Assembly (NCBI RefSeq): GCF_024448935.1
Contig: NZ_JAMOIE010000020.1
Coordinates: 1 to 64,000 of the forward strand
Direction of reading: 5' to 3'
DNA from: Stutzerimonas stutzeri
GTDB taxonomy: Bacteria; Pseudomonadota; Gammaproteobacteria; Pseudomonadales; Pseudomonadaceae
DNA: 64,000 bases
Shown one piece after another: positions 46,511 through 56,949 of the stretch. Position numbers and translations under genes: made by a program. A model generated the notes under the pieces. It was not told where the DNA came from, did no database searches, and saw only the letters and a list, made by a program, of their open reading frames with translations. Positions within the stretch are counted from its first letter, which is position 1. Each line of letters opens with the position of its first letter.

Positions 46511-46956
46511 TCGAGGAGACAGGTCGCGTAGTTGCGTTGGCGCCCGGTGCTGTTTGGGTTGAGACGGAGCGCAGTAGCACCTGTTCCGGTTGTTCCGTGA
46601 GGAGTGGCTGTGGACAGGGCCTGGTTGATCGGCTTGGTATTGGCGAACGCCGCGGTTTGATACTGGCGTTGTGTGATCTCAGGCTTAGCGTAGGGGATAC
46701 CGTTGTGGTCGGTATCCGTGAAAGCGTGTTGCTACACGGCGCCGTGCTTGTCTATCTTTTTCCGCTGATCATGCTGTTCATCTTTGCGATCGTCGCTTCC
46801 CTGCTTTCGGCTACCGAGCCGTACGTGATGCTTGCTGGGCTAGGCGGCTTTCTGGTGGCCTGGCTCGTGGTACGCGAGCGTAGCCAGCAAGCCTCGATCG
46901 ATCCGGCGTTGCAGCCGGTCGTGTTGCGTGCGGCTTTGGCAGCCAAGGCTGGGTAG
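46507..46956 (+). CDS. mucC: MucC (RseC family) membrane protein
   Basis: The 149-residue SoxR-reducing/RseC-family protein has an N-terminal Cys-rich cytoplasmic part (Cys26, Cys29, Cys35 in STCSGCSVRSGCGQG) and two membrane helices (about 72-95 and 98-118). RseC relatives are tied to sigma-E control and to Rnf/Rsx-dependent SoxR reduction. Its ATG overlaps the mucB stop (ATGA). mucD normally follows it in P. aeruginosa but is absent here. Confidence 0.92.
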   Translation: MIEETGRVVALAPGAVWVETERSSTCSGCSVRSGCGQGLVDRLGIGERRGLILALCDLRLSVGDTVVVGIRESVLLHGAVLVYLFPLIMLFIFAIVASLLSATEPYVMLAGLGGFLVAWLVVRERSQQASIDPALQPVVLRAALAAKAG

Positions 46957-47360
46957 TCGGGCGGTTTATTCCGTCTCGCAAGCGGGCTGTCGGCATAACA
47001 GGCTACGCCCCGCTGGCACGATCAGCCCACTGGCCAGCCAAGTGATGGGTTCTGCCACAGCCTCAGGTCAGGTGATGGCAGTTCCGGTGAAACCGTTCAG
47101 TTTCACAGCGCATATTGCGCGATGAGGGGCAAATTCCGTTATCTTCAAGCTCGCCGAACAGTGTGTTCCGACTTCAAAAAGGCGGCTCTCTGGCTGCTTT
47201 TCTTGCAGCGGGCCTGGCAGCAGTGGTGTTCGCGTTGCAGTGGCGGAAGGTTGATCACGCTCGTCCCGGGCTCCGGCGTGGCACTGAATAGACCTATCAG
47301 GTACACTTTGCGGCTATTTTCGGCGGGCAATCGGCTCGCGACGTATTAGAGTGTTGAGCT
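46957..47360. other. 404-bp gene-free spacer where mucD would be expected
   Basis: No convincing gene is present. A short frame around 47100-47290 encodes a hydrophobic stretch (SLAAFLAAGLAAVVFALQWRK) ending at TAG near 47290, possibly a relic, but it lacks a start and does not resemble the DegP-like MucD. No strong terminator was seen. Confidence 0.5.
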
Positions 47361-49160
47361 GTGAGCGACCTGAGTCATATCCGCAATTTTTCTATCATCG
47401 CGCACATCGATCATGGCAAGTCGACCCTGGCCGACCGTTTCATTCAGATGTGTGGCGGTTTGACTGAGCGTGAGATGAACGCCCAGGTGCTGGATTCGAT
47501 GGACCTCGAGCGTGAACGGGGCATCACCATCAAGGCGCACAGCGTCACGCTGTACTACAAGGCGAAGGACGGCAAGACCTATCAGCTGAACTTCATCGAC
47601 ACCCCAGGTCACGTAGATTTTACCTACGAGGTCAGCCGCTCGCTCGCCGCCTGCGAAGGTGCGTTGCTGGTGGTCGATGCTGGGCAGGGCGTTGAAGCGC
47701 AATCGGTAGCCAACTGCTATACGGCCATCGAGCAGGGCTTGGAAGTAATGCCCGTGCTGAACAAGATGGATTTGCCGCAGGCCGACCCCGATAAGGTCAA
47801 GGGCGAAATCGAGCATATTATCGGGATCGATGCGACCGATGCTGTGACGTGTAGCGCCAAGAGCGGCATGGGTGTAGACGATGTACTTGAGCGTCTGGTG
47901 TCTGTGATTCCCGCTCCGACGGGAGAAATCGATGCGCCTCTGCAGGCGCTGATTATCGACTCATGGTTCGACAACTACCTCGGTGTCGTCTCGCTGGTGC
48001 GCGTTCGCCATGGTCGGATCAAAAAGGGCGACAAGGTCCTGGTCAAGTCCACCGGCAAGGTACACCAGGTCGACAGCGTGGGTGTGTTCAACCCGAAACA
48101 CACGAGTACGGCCGACCTCAAGGCTGGCGAGGTCGGCTTTATTATTGCCGGCATCAAGGACATCCACGGTGCTCCGGTTGGTGACACCCTGACACTCTCG
48201 AATACGCCTGACGTTGAAATGTTGCCCGGTTTCAAACGGGTCAAGCCGCAGGTCTATGCGGGTCTGTTTCCGGTAAGCTCGGACGATTTCGAAGACTTCC
48301 GTGAGGCGTTGCAAAAGCTGACGCTCAACGATGCCGCGCTGCAATACGAGCCGGAAAGCTCGGATGCGCTTGGATTCGGCTTCCGCATCGGCTTCCTCGG
48401 CATGCTGCATATGGAGATCATCCAGGAGCGCCTCGAACGTGAATATGACCTGGATCTGATCACCACGGCGCCGACTGTGGTCTATGAGCTGTTATTGAAA
48501 AACGGCGAGACTATCTATGTCGATAGCCCGTCCAAGCTGCCCGATCTTTCCTCGATTGAAGATATGCGTGAACCCATTGTGCGGGCCAATATTCTGGTAC
48601 CCCAGGAGCATTTGGGCAGCGTTATTACGCTTTGCGTGGAAAAGCGTGGTGTTCAGCGTGACCTTCAGTTTCTTGGAACGCAGGTCCAGGTGCGCTATGA
48701 CCTGCCCATGAGCGAAGTGGTGCTCGACTTCTTCGACCGCCTCAAATCGGTCAGCCGGGGCTATGCCTCGCTGGATTACAGCTTCGAATGCTTCCAGTCC
48801 GCCAATCTCACCCGCCTGGATATCCTGATCAACGGCGACAAGGTCGACGCGTTAGCGTTGATCGTGCACCGCGACAATGCGCATTACAAAGGGCGGATCC
48901 TGGTCGAGAAGATGAAGGAGCTCATCCCCAGGCAGATGTTCGACGTCGCCATCCAGGCTGCGCTGGGCGGTCAGGTCGTCGCGCGAAGCACTGTGAAAGC
49001 GTTGCGCAAGAACGTTCTGGCGAAGTGCTACGGCGGTGACGTAAGTCGTAAACGCAAACTTCTTGAAAAGCAGAAGGCCGGTAAGAAGCGGATGAAGCAG
49101 GTCGGCAACGTTGAGATTCCGCAGGAAGCCTTCCTCGCCGTGCTCAAGGTAGATAGCTGA
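47361..49160 (+). CDS. lepA: Elongation factor 4 (LepA)
   Basis: This 599-residue translational GTPase back-translocates stalled ribosomes. The G domain has [14 protein letters not shown] and DTPGHVDF, followed by the EF-G-like domains and the LepA-specific C-terminal domain ending [35 protein letters not shown]. The start is GTG 47361, with no ATG nearby. It is followed 1 bp later by lepB. Confidence 0.97.
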   Translation: MSDLSHIRNFSIIAHIDHGKSTLADRFIQMCGGLTEREMNAQVLDSMDLERERGITIKAHSVTLYYKAKDGKTYQLNFIDTPGHVDFTYEVSRSLAACEGALLVVDAGQGVEAQSVANCYTAIEQGLEVMPVLNKMDLPQADPDKVKGEIEHIIGIDATDAVTCSAKSGMGVDDVLERLVSVIPAPTGEIDAPLQALIIDSWFDNYLGVVSLVRVRHGRIKKGDKVLVKSTGKVHQVDSVGVFNPKHTSTADLKAGEVGFIIAGIKDIHGAPVGDTLTLSNTPDVEMLPGFKRVKPQVYAGLFPVSSDDFEDFREALQKLTLNDAALQYEPESSDALGFGFRIGFLGMLHMEIIQERLEREYDLDLITTAPTVVYELLLKNGETIYVDSPSKLPDLSSIEDMREPIVRANILVPQEHLGSVITLCVEKRGVQRDLQFLGTQVQVRYDLPMSEVVLDFFDRLKSVSRGYASLDYSFECFQSANLTRLDILINGDKVDALALIVHRDNAHYKGRILVEKMKELIPRQMFDVAIQAALGGQVVARSTVKALRKNVLAKCYGGDVSRKRKLLEKQKAGKKRMKQVGNVEIPQEAFLAVLKVDS

Positions 49161-49161
49161 T

Positions 49162-50016
49162 ATGTCGATCAATTTCCCGCTGTTGCTGGTCATCGCCGTT
49201 GCGGTATGTGGATTTTTGGCGCTACTCGACCTACTGATCTTCGCGCCACGTCGCCGGGCTGCGATAGCCAACTATGAGGGCCAGGCCGGGGAGCCTGATC
49301 AATCGACGCTGGACGCGTTGAACAAGGAGCCGGTTCTTATTGAGTACGGCAAGTCCTTTTTCCCGGTTCTTGCGATCGTCCTGGTGCTGCGCTCGTTTCT
49401 TATCGAACCATTCCAGATTCCATCCGGTTCCATGATTCCGACGCTCGAGGTCGGCGATTTCATTCTGGTAAACAAATTCGCCTATGGTATTCGGCTACCC
49501 GTGGTCGATACCAAGATCATTGATGTCAGTGATCCGAAACGTGGGGAGGTAATGGTGTTTAGATATCCCAGCGATCCCAACATTAACTACATCAAGCGTG
49601 TTATAGGCCTGCCTGGCGACGTAATCCGCTACAGCAGCGACAAGCGTTTGAGCATTAATGGAGAGTTGGTTCCTGAAATACTGATCGGTGAAGAACCTGG
49701 CAGCTTGGGCAGCGCGAAGCTTTACCAAGAGAAGCTCGATGAGGTGGAGCACCTTATTCGCAAGGAAATGGCCCGCTATCGGATTGAGGCCAGCCACGAG
49801 TGGCGCGTTCCGCAAGGCCATTACTTCATGATGGGCGATAATCGCGACAATTCCAACGACAGCCGCTATTGGCACGATGCGGCGATTCCAGCCGAACTGG
49901 CCGGCATGGTTCCAGACCGCAATATCGTCGGCAAAGCCTTCGCCGTATGGATGAGCTGGCCTGATCCGAAGTTCAGTCACCTGCCGCATTTTTCGCGGGT
50001 AGGATTGATTCACTGA
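49162..50016 (+). CDS. lepB: Signal peptidase I
   Basis: This 284-residue inner-membrane protease removes signal peptides. Two N-terminal membrane helices (about 5-28 and 65-82) are followed by the catalytic Ser90 (IPSGSMIPTL), Lys145 (NYIKRVIGLPGD) and the MGDNRDNSNDSR box. It starts 1 bp after the lepA stop, so the pair is co-transcribed. Its stop codon sits in the loop of a TGATTCAC/GTGAATCA hairpin (50006-50028). Confidence 0.96.
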   Translation: MSINFPLLLVIAVAVCGFLALLDLLIFAPRRRAAIANYEGQAGEPDQSTLDALNKEPVLIEYGKSFFPVLAIVLVLRSFLIEPFQIPSGSMIPTLEVGDFILVNKFAYGIRLPVVDTKIIDVSDPKRGEVMVFRYPSDPNINYIKRVIGLPGDVIRYSSDKRLSINGELVPEILIGEEPGSLGSAKLYQEKLDEVEHLIRKEMARYRIEASHEWRVPQGHYFMMGDNRDNSNDSRYWHDAAIPAELAGMVPDRNIVGKAFAVWMSWPDPKFSHLPHFSRVGLIH

Positions 50017-50105
50017 GTCTGTGAATCAGGGCCCGGTTCCGGCGAGCCGGCCCGCTATATTTGGACAGCCCCAATCCGCGGGTAACGTACGACAGAGAGG
50101 TCGAC

Positions 50106-50483
50106 ATGAGTTTCGCTCGTTCGCAAAAAGGCCTGTCCATGCTGAGCTGGATCATGGTGCTGGCGTTGGTGGCGTTTTTTGCCAGTACCGCATTCAAGAT
50201 GCTGCCACATTATTTTGACTATATGTCCATGGACAAGATCATCTCTGGGGTTGAAAGTGACAAGGCGGCCGACATCCGCACCGTGAGAGATTTTTATAGC
50301 CATGTGCGCAAGGGCATGGACGTCAATGGCATTCGCGACCTGAACCTCGAAGAGGCGATGAAGGTCGTGATTGAAAATAACCAGTTCAAGGTTGACTTGG
50401 ACTATGAAAAACGCGAGCCCCTGATCCGCAATCTCGATCTGGTGGCGAACTTCGATAAAGAATATCGCCTAAGGATGCCGTGA
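50106..50483 (+). CDS. DUF4845 family membrane-anchored protein
   Basis: This 125-residue protein has one N-terminal membrane helix (about 10-30, [20 protein letters not shown]) and a small periplasmic DUF4845 domain. It is regularly found between lepB and rnc in Pseudomonas, with unknown function. ATG 50106 follows GAGAGG; the frame opens earlier at 50061. It overlaps the rnc start by 4 bp. Confidence 0.9.
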   Translation: MSFARSQKGLSMLSWIMVLALVAFFASTAFKMLPHYFDYMSMDKIISGVESDKAADIRTVRDFYSHVRKGMDVNGIRDLNLEEAMKVVIENNQFKVDLDYEKREPLIRNLDLVANFDKEYRLRMP

Positions 50484-51172
50484 GCACTTCGTTAGCCCGT
50501 CTCGAGCGCAGGCTCGGATATCAATTCAAGGACCAGGAGCTGATGCTCCTGGCTCTGACACATCGCAGCTATGCCGGACGCAATAACGAGCGTCTGGAGT
50601 TTCTTGGCGATGCCATCCTCAACTTTATCGCCGGCGAGGCGTTGTTCAACCACTTTCCGCAAGCCAAGGAAGGGCAACTGTCTCGGCTGCGCGCGCGACT
50701 GGTTAAAGGCGAAACGCTTGCCGTGCTCGCACGTGGGTTCGAGCTCGGAGAATACCTGCGGCTTGGTTCCGGCGAGTTGAAAAGCGGTGGCTTTCGCCGT
50801 GAATCGATCCTTGCTGATACGCTCGAAGCCTTGATTGGCGCCATATATCTTGATGCTGGCATGGAGGCGGCGCGTGACCGCGTGCTGGCTTGGCTTGCCA
50901 ACGAGCTGGAAGGGCTTACGCTGGTTGATACGAACAAGGATCCAAAGACTCGCCTGCAGGAATTTCTGCAATCGCGGGCATGCGAACTACCGAAGTACGA
51001 AGTGGTTGCGATTCAGGGCGAACCGCATTGCCGGACGTTCTTCGTCGAGTGCCAGGTATCGTTGCTCAATGAGAAGCCTCAAGGGCAGGGCGCTAGCCGG
51101 CGTATTGCCGAACAGGTTGCCGCTGCCTCGGCATTGATAGCGCTCGGCGTGGAGAACGGTAATGACTGCTGA
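50480..51172 (+). CDS. rnc: Ribonuclease III
   Basis: This 230-residue dsRNA endonuclease is for rRNA processing. The catalytic signature [12 protein letters not shown] is at 36-47, and the acidic [15 protein letters not shown] segment holds the second metal ligand. A dsRNA-binding domain covers about 155-225. It begins with GTG 50480 overlapping the preceding stop and overlaps era by 11 bp. Confidence 0.96.
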   Translation: MSTSLARLERRLGYQFKDQELMLLALTHRSYAGRNNERLEFLGDAILNFIAGEALFNHFPQAKEGQLSRLRARLVKGETLAVLARGFELGEYLRLGSGELKSGGFRRESILADTLEALIGAIYLDAGMEAARDRVLAWLANELEGLTLVDTNKDPKTRLQEFLQSRACELPKYEVVAIQGEPHCRTFFVECQVSLLNEKPQGQGASRRIAEQVAAASALIALGVENGNDC

Positions 51173-52073
51173 ACGAGTCGAAGGCCCAGACGTCAGCCGC
51201 TGCGGCTATGTTGCCATAGTCGGAAGGCCCAATGTGGGCAAGTCAACCCTCCTCAATCACGTCTTGGGACAGAAGCTCGCGATCACTTCGCGCAAGCCAC
51301 AGACGACACGGCACAATATGCTCGGGATCAAGACCGAGGGCACCGTTCAGGCGGTCTATGTCGACACGCCTGGCCTGCACAAGAATGGTGAGACGGCACT
51401 CAACCGTTATATGAACCGCACCGCCTCTTCAGCCTTGAAGGACGTCGACGTGGTCGTCTTCGTTGTCGATCGCACGCGCTGGACCGAAGAGGATCAGCTG
51501 GTGCTCGAGCGTGTCCGGTATGTCGAAGGTCCGGTCATCGTGGCGGTCAACAAGACTGATCGCGTCGAGGACAAAGGCGAATTGCTGCCACATTTCCAAT
51601 GGTTGGCTCAGCAGCTTCCTGACGCTGAAATCGTACCGATCTCCGCCCAGCACGGGCAGAATCTCGATGTGTTCGAGAAGCTGGTTGCCTCGCACCTGCC
51701 TGAGGGCGAGCATTTCTTTCCCGAGGACCAGATCACCGACCGCAGCAGCCGTTTCCTGGCGGCGGAGCTGGTGCGCGAGAAGATCATGCGCCAGCTCGGT
51801 GCCGAGGTGCCCTATCAGATCACTGTCGAGATTGAAGACTTCAAGCAGCAGGGTCATGTGCTGCATATCCATGCGCTGATCCTGGTCGAGCGCGACGGCC
51901 AGAAGAAGATCATCATTGGCGACAAGGGCGAGCGCATCAAGCGCATCGGTCAGGAGGCGCGCAAGGACATGGAAGTGCTGTTTGACTCCAAGGTCATGCT
52001 TAACCTCTGGGTGAAGGTAAAGAGCGGTTGGTCCGACGACGAGCGCGCACTGCACTCGCTCGGCTACAGCTGA
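51162..52073 (+). CDS. era: GTPase Era
   Basis: This 303-residue GTPase is for 16S rRNA 3'-end maturation. The P-loop is [12 protein letters not shown], with DTPGLH and NKTD motifs, and the C-terminal KH domain (about 205-300) contains [21 protein letters not shown]. It overlaps rnc by 11 bp, the conserved rnc-era-recO order. Confidence 0.96.
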   Translation: MTAERVEGPDVSRCGYVAIVGRPNVGKSTLLNHVLGQKLAITSRKPQTTRHNMLGIKTEGTVQAVYVDTPGLHKNGETALNRYMNRTASSALKDVDVVVFVVDRTRWTEEDQLVLERVRYVEGPVIVAVNKTDRVEDKGELLPHFQWLAQQLPDAEIVPISAQHGQNLDVFEKLVASHLPEGEHFFPEDQITDRSSRFLAAELVREKIMRQLGAEVPYQITVEIEDFKQQGHVLHIHALILVERDGQKKIIIGDKGERIKRIGQEARKDMEVLFDSKVMLNLWVKVKSGWSDDERALHSLGYS

Positions 52074-52160
52074 CGCTAAGCTCGCGACTCGGCCCGACTG
52101 CCGCGGCCTTGGCGGTCGGGCAAAGGCATTCCATTTGTCTCTGCCCACGACTTGCATCCC

Positions 52161-52853
52161 ATGACCGCTCAAACCGCCTTTGTGCTGCACAGCCGGCCCT
52201 ATCGTGAAAGCAGCGCGCTTGTGGATTTCTTCACCCCCGAGGGGCGGCTGCGGGCAGTGCTGCGTGGTGCGCGCGGCAAGGCGGGTACCCTGGCCCGGCC
52301 ATTCGTACCGCTGGAGGTCGAGTTTCGCGGGCGCGGTGATCTGAAGAGCGTCGGGCGATTGGAGAGCGCGGGTTTGGCTTTCTGGCTCGACGGCAATGCG
52401 CTCTTCGGTGGCCTGTACCTGAACGAGCTGCTGATCCGGCTGCTACCGGCCGAGGATGCCCATCCCATCATGTTCGACCATTACGCCGCGACCTTACCCG
52501 CCCTGGCAGACAAGCGGCCGCTGGAGCCGATCCTGCGTTCTTTCGAATGGCGATTGCTGACCGAACTCGGCTACGGCTTTGCGCTGGATCGGGATATCGC
52601 TGACCAGCCTATCCATGGCGGCGGGCTTTATCGCTTGTTGCCCGAGACCGGACTGGAGCCGGTTGGTCAGTTTCAGCCCGGGCTGTTCAACGGTGCGGAA
52701 CTCCTGGCGATGGCTGAGGCCGACTGGAGTGTGCCGGGGGCCCTGGCCGCCGCAAAGCGTTTAATGCGGCAGGCGTTGGCACCGCATCTGGGCGGCCGGC
52801 CACTGGTTAGCCGCGAGCTGTTCATGAACATCAAGGAGGTCCCGCGTGACTGA
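52161..52853 (+). CDS. recO: DNA repair protein RecO
   Basis: This 230-residue recombination mediator acts with RecF/RecR to load RecA. An N-terminal OB fold ([28 protein letters not shown]) is followed by a helical zinc-finger-like domain without the cysteines. The ATG 52161 is preferred over the TTG at 52152. It overlaps pdxJ by 8 bp. Confidence 0.95.
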   Translation: MTAQTAFVLHSRPYRESSALVDFFTPEGRLRAVLRGARGKAGTLARPFVPLEVEFRGRGDLKSVGRLESAGLAFWLDGNALFGGLYLNELLIRLLPAEDAHPIMFDHYAATLPALADKRPLEPILRSFEWRLLTELGYGFALDRDIADQPIHGGGLYRLLPETGLEPVGQFQPGLFNGAELLAMAEADWSVPGALAAAKRLMRQALAPHLGGRPLVSRELFMNIKEVPRD

Positions 52854-53592
52854 AGCCAATCGAATCCTGCTCGGCGTCAATGTCGATCATGTCGCCACCC
52901 TGCGCCAGGCGCGTGGCACCCGTTACCCGGACCCGGTCAAGGCCGCGTTAGATGCGGAGGAGGCGGGGGCCGATGGCATCACGGTACACCTGCGCGACGA
53001 TCGTCGGCACATTCAGGAGCGTGACGTGCTGATGATGAAAGATGCGCTGCAGACCCGAATGAATTTCGAGATGGGCCTGACCGCCGCAATGCTGACCTTC
53101 GCCGAACAACTGCGTCCGGAACACGTTTGTCTGGTGCCAGAGACGCGCCAGGAGCTAACCACCGAAGGCGGCCTGGATGTGGCCGGCCAAGAATCGCGCA
53201 TTCGCGATGCGGTCGTGCGTCTGGCCGCCTGCGGCGCGGAAGTGTCGTTGTTCATCGATGCTGACCCGCGGCAGGTCGAAGCCGCGGCGCGGGTTGGCGC
53301 GCCGGCCATCGAGTTGCACACCGGGCGCTATGCCGATGCGCACGGCGTAGCCGAGCGGGCCTGCGAGCTGGCGCGGATTCGTGATGGCGTCGAGTCAGGT
53401 CTGAGCCATGGATTGATCGTCAACGCCGGCCATGGCCTCCATTACCATAATGCCGAGGCGATCGCGGCGATCCGCGGCGTCAATGAGCTGAACATTGGTC
53501 ATGCGATTGTTGCTCACGCGCTGTTTGTTGGCTTCAAACAGGCCGTCAAGGAAATGAAGCATCTTATTCTCACCGCTGCGGCGCGCGGCTGA
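52846..53592 (+). CDS. pdxJ: Pyridoxine 5'-phosphate synthase
   Basis: This 248-residue TIM-barrel enzyme makes pyridoxine phosphate from 1-deoxyxylulose phosphate and amino-acetone phosphate. The signature [17 protein letters not shown] lies near the N terminus, with [17 protein letters not shown] and [10 protein letters not shown]. It starts with GTG 52846 inside recO. Confidence 0.96.
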   Translation: MTEANRILLGVNVDHVATLRQARGTRYPDPVKAALDAEEAGADGITVHLRDDRRHIQERDVLMMKDALQTRMNFEMGLTAAMLTFAEQLRPEHVCLVPETRQELTTEGGLDVAGQESRIRDAVVRLAACGAEVSLFIDADPRQVEAAARVGAPAIELHTGRYADAHGVAERACELARIRDGVESGLSHGLIVNAGHGLHYHNAEAIAAIRGVNELNIGHAIVAHALFVGFKQAVKEMKHLILTAAARG

Positions 53593-53633
53593 CGCGCTGG
53601 GCGGTTGCGCTTGCTACAGACTGCTTTCGCTGG

Positions 53634-53843
53634 TCAGCGTCGGAAGAAGATATTCAGCAGAACCGTCAGCACCACGCTCAGGATGATCATCGAGGTGATG
53701 GGGATGAAGGTTCTGCTGCGCTGCGACTCGATACGAATATCGCCGGGCAATTTGCCGAACCAGCTCAACAGTCCCGGCGCGTAGTGAAGCACCACGCCGA
53801 GCAGAAGCAGGAGCAGCCCTGCGACGATCAACCATTTCGCCAT
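53634..53843 (-). CDS. DUF2905 family small membrane protein
   Basis: This 69-residue protein has two hydrophobic helices (about 3-27 and 47-67) around the conserved GKLPGDIRIESQ motif of DUF2905. Function is unknown. GAGG-type sequence precedes the ATG. It is convergent with pdxJ. Confidence 0.9.
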   Translation of the reverse strand: MAKWLIVAGLLLLLLGVVLHYAPGLLSWFGKLPGDIRIESQRSRTFIPITSMIILSVVLTVLLNIFFRR

Positions 53844-53860
53844 ATTGCCTCCTGTTCTGC

Positions 53861-54127
53861 TCAGTGATAAGCGGCAAAAGCTGCCACGACGTGCCGTGCC
53901 AGGACCTGTAGGGGCTCACTGCAGCCGGGGGCGCACAAGAGCTTGATCCGGTACACACCCAACAACGGTAGATTTTCGCTTTCGTCCATGCATTTGAGCG
54001 GTGGCTTGACCAGGCTCAAGGGATAGGGCGCAACCACTGGATCGGCGATCATCACGGCTTCCTGACCCGCGCACTGCTCGCTGGGGTAAGCAAAGAGGCG
54101 GAGCACATCGATTTCCGATAGCGGCAT
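53861..54127 (-). CDS. Hypothetical protein
   Basis: This 88-residue open frame starts at ATG 54127 (MPLSEIDVLRLFAYPSEQCAGQEAV); an extension to a TTG at 54187 is possible. It has four Cys and no membrane segment. No family is recognised and no good ribosome site is seen. It sits upstream of the DUF2905 gene on the same strand with a 17-bp gap, which slightly favours it being real. Confidence 0.45.
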   Translation of the reverse strand: MPLSEIDVLRLFAYPSEQCAGQEAVMIADPVVAPYPLSLVKPPLKCMDESENLPLLGVYRIKLLCAPGCSEPLQVLARHVVAAFAAYH

Positions 54128-54390
54128 CGCCGACTGGGGGAAGCTGTTCGGGTATTCCGGGCATTCCGGGCATTGGCTGGGCTTCAATTTCGTTTAACGG
54201 GTCGTTCTATCTTAGTCGTTTGTTGGAATCGTCAAGCGCGCTCAGTCTCACTTCACCGGCCATATCGGTCGGCAGGCACTGGCTGCGCCGACGCACCTTG
54301 CACGTCAGGGGGCGCAATGAAGCGTTCGGACAGACGACTGACAGATGCACAAAAGGTCTGCGGCAAGGGCCCGCGAGGCCGGATGTCCAT

Positions 54391-54600
54391 ATGCCGGCCA
54401 TGTGGCCCATCGGACTGCAAGAGTTGGCGCTCGACTGGTTTGCGGCCTGGCGCAGGCGTCGCCTTGATCGGCGGCTACTCACGCTCAGCGACCGGCAATT
54501 GCGGATGCGTGATTGGAGCCGCCCGCGTTTGATGGAGCAAGCACAGGCGTCGCTGCGTCAGCTGGTTGAAGAACAGCGTTGTGCGCGCGTCCAGCGTTAG
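54391..54600 (+). CDS. Possible small basic helical protein
   Basis: A 69-residue frame ([20 protein letters not shown]...) has an Arg-rich helix and an [13 protein letters not shown] segment vaguely like DUF1127 proteins. GGA lies 7 bp before ATG 54391. Its end overlaps the last bases of cmoB on the other strand. A longer frame to 54220 is open. Evidence is compositional only. Confidence 0.4.
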   Translation: MPAMWPIGLQELALDWFAAWRRRRLDRRLLTLSDRQLRMRDWSRPRLMEQAQASLRQLVEEQRCARVQR

Positions 54601-55559
54601 GGTTTGCGCGCGATCAACACGGCGCGCATCGGCGCGGGCAGGCCTTCGATGGTCTTGCTGTGATCCTGCGGGTCCAGGAACTCCGGCAGCGACTGATAGC
54701 GCATCCAGTCGGTGCTGCGCTGCTCCTGGATGCTGGTGATGCTGACATCCAGGCAGCGCACGTCAACCAAGCCAGCGCGCCGCAGCCAGCACTCCAGCGC
54801 CGCCACCGAGGGCAGGAACCAGACATTGCGCATCTGCGCGTAGCGGTCTTCCGGGACCAGGGCGGTGTGTTCGTTGCCCTCGATCACCAAGGTTTCCAGG
54901 ACCAGCTGACCGCCCTTGATCAGGCAGTCCTTCAGGTCCAGCAGGTGATCGACCGGTGAGCGTCGGTGGTAGAGCACGCCCATGGAAAAGACAGTGTCGA
55001 AGCCCTCGAGCTTGGGCGGCAACTCCTCCAGCGCCATGGGCAGATGCCAGACCGGTAGTTCCTCCAGGTAGCGCTTCATCGCGTGAAACTGGCAGAAGAA
55101 CAGCCAGTTCGGGTCGATGCCGACAACCGAGTCGGCACCGGCGCCGAGCATGCGCCACATGTAATAGCCGTTGCCGCAGCCGACGTCGAGGATGCGCTTG
55201 CCAGTCAAAGCCAAATGCGGCGAAACCCGCTGCCACTTCCAATCCGAGCGCCATTCGGTATCGACATGCACGCCGAACACGTCGAAGGGTCCCTTGCGCC
55301 AGGGCGACAGGCCGAACAAGGCGTCTTGGGTAGCCGCACGGGTGTCCTCGTCGCACTCCGCTTCCAGGCGAAACGTCGCTTGCAGTTCGACGGCGGTGGG
55401 CTTGATAGCAGGCAGCGCATCGACGGCGCGACGCCAGCGCGGCAAGTCACCGTGGCCGATGGCCAGTTTGGCATCGAGTTGTGCCTGCAGGCCGTTGGCC
55501 CAGGCGGCCAGTGGGGTGCCGGCCAGGCGCCAGGCGAGGGGTGTCAGGTCAAGGTTCAT
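54597..55559 (-). CDS. cmoB: tRNA U34 carboxymethyltransferase CmoB
   Basis: This 320-residue enzyme transfers carboxymethyl from carboxy-SAM to 5-hydroxyuridine at tRNA position 34. The SAM-like fold motif [17 protein letters not shown] is central, followed by [16 protein letters not shown] 55559 ([10 protein letters not shown]) overlaps the cmoA stop by 4 bp. Confidence 0.95.
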   Translation of the reverse strand: MNLDLTPLAWRLAGTPLAAWANGLQAQLDAKLAIGHGDLPRWRRAVDALPAIKPTAVELQATFRLEAECDEDTRAATQDALFGLSPWRKGPFDVFGVHVDTEWRSDWKWQRVSPHLALTGKRILDVGCGNGYYMWRMLGAGADSVVGIDPNWLFFCQFHAMKRYLEELPVWHLPMALEELPPKLEGFDTVFSMGVLYHRRSPVDHLLDLKDCLIKGGQLVLETLVIEGNEHTALVPEDRYAQMRNVWFLPSVAALECWLRRAGLVDVRCLDVSITSIQEQRSTDWMRYQSLPEFLDPQDHSKTIEGLPAPMRAVLIARKP

Positions 55560-56299
55560 GGCAGCGCGATCAACGAGGCGAAGTTCAGGCATTGAAACCA
55601 GGGCACCACCTTGGTGAATCCGGCCTCCAGCAAGCGCTGACGGTGGGTGTCCAGGCTGTCGGGCTTCATCACGTTCTCGATGGCGCTGCGTTTCTGCGCG
55701 ATTTCCAGTTCGCTGTAGCCGTTGGCGCGCTTGAAGGCGACATGCAGGTCGGTCAGCAGGTCATGCTCCTGCTCGTCTTCGAAGCGCAGCTTTTCCGACA
55801 GAATCAGCGCGCCCCCGGGTACCAGCGCCTGGCGGATGGCGCCTAGCAGAGCGGGCCGCTGCTCAGGGGGGATGAACTGCAGCGTGAAGTTCAGTGCGAT
55901 CAGCGAGGCGGGCTGGAACTGCAGGGCAAGCACGTCGGCTTCGATCACCTCAACCGGGAGCAGCTCCTGAAACATCGAGTCCTGCCCATGCAGGTATTCA
56001 CGGCAGCGCTCGACCATGGCAGTAGAGTTATCGACGGCGATCACCTGGCAATTATCCGCCTTGACGTGCCGGCGCAACGCTTGCGTCACCGCGCCCAGCG
56101 AAGATCCCAGGTCATAGAGGCAGGTGTTCGGCTGGGCGAACTGCGCGGCCAGCACGCCGATGTTCTCGACGATGGCGGGATAGCCCGGAACCGAGCGTTT
56201 GATCATGTCGGGAAAGACCCGCACGACGTCCTCGTTGAAGACGAAGTCCTGGGGTTGGGCGAGGGGCCTGGCGAACAGGCGATCGGGTTCGTGGCTCAC
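55556..56299 (-). CDS. cmoA: Carboxy-SAM synthase CmoA
   Basis: This 247-residue enzyme makes carboxy-S-adenosylmethionine from SAM and prephenate for CmoB. Typical segments are [38 protein letters not shown] and [13 protein letters not shown]. It is translationally coupled to cmoB. Confidence 0.95.
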   Translation of the reverse strand: MSHEPDRLFARPLAQPQDFVFNEDVVRVFPDMIKRSVPGYPAIVENIGVLAAQFAQPNTCLYDLGSSLGAVTQALRRHVKADNCQVIAVDNSTAMVERCREYLHGQDSMFQELLPVEVIEADVLALQFQPASLIALNFTLQFIPPEQRPALLGAIRQALVPGGALILSEKLRFEDEQEHDLLTDLHVAFKRANGYSELEIAQKRSAIENVMKPDSLDTHRQRLLEAGFTKVVPWFQCLNFASLIALP

Positions 56300-56407
56300 G
56301 GCGGTGTCTGGGCAGGCTGGAAAACAGGGGCGGCATTGTAGCGGAAAGCCATGCCGATGGCCGTCGCGAAGTGGACGGTCGATCCTCGTGCCCGGCTACT
56401 CCACGTC

Positions 56408-56797
56408 TTATTGCACTTCGATTCGGCAGTCGAACAGCCCGGCCGGCTCGGTGTCGGTTTCCCAGGGGCGCTGATAGGCGAGATAGAGGCGGCCGCTGCC
56501 GGCCTCGGCTGCCTCGAAGCGCCAGGTGGACAGACCATCGCCGCCGATGACGTCGGACTTCGGTGAGCTGAATACTTCCGGGCCAAGGCTTTTCAGCTGC
56601 TCGGCCGAAACCTCGCGCAGGTTCCAGCGGTAACCTGTGGTGGGGTTGCTTGGCAGGCTCAGGATCAACATCTGACCGGGCTGCAAGGTCAGCGGGCAGT
56701 CCGCATCGTCGTTCAGCGCGATACTGCTAGGCGGCGTACTGGCGCAACCGGCCAGCAGGAACAACGGGGCGAACCACAGCAAACGGGCGAGAGGCAT
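56408..56797 (-). CDS. I42 (chagasin/ICP-like) cysteine protease inhibitor lipoprotein
   Basis: This 129-residue protein has a lipoprotein signal (LFLLAGC lipobox). An inhibitor I42 domain follows, with the inhibitory loop NPTTGYRWNL and later GDGLSTWRFEA and the YQRPWE-type loop. It blocks papain-like proteases, probably in the periplasm. It lies next to the Lon-like protease gene as PA0778 does beside PA0779. ATG 56797 is chosen; the frame is open to 56887. Confidence 0.85.
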   Translation of the reverse strand: MPLARLLWFAPLFLLAGCASTPPSSIALNDDADCPLTLQPGQMLILSLPSNPTTGYRWNLREVSAEQLKSLGPEVFSSPKSDVIGGDGLSTWRFEAAEAGSGRLYLAYQRPWETDTEPAGLFDCRIEVQ

Positions 56798-56949
56798 GGG
56801 CGACCGGCTCCAGAGGGAAGAAAGAAAACGCTCGGGCGTCGGTGGAAACCATAAGGCGCCAGGGCCGGTGGGTAAAGCCATTCGCAACGGCGACGGGCTG
56901 CACGCAAGCGGAAGGGACCGTGCCGCCGGTCTCGGCCCCTGATCCGGTA

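Noticed and set aside
47100-47300. Relic of mucD
   Set aside because: The hydrophobic reading frame here does not show any DegP-like motif (no GSGFI, no GNSGG), so I could not support it as mucD.
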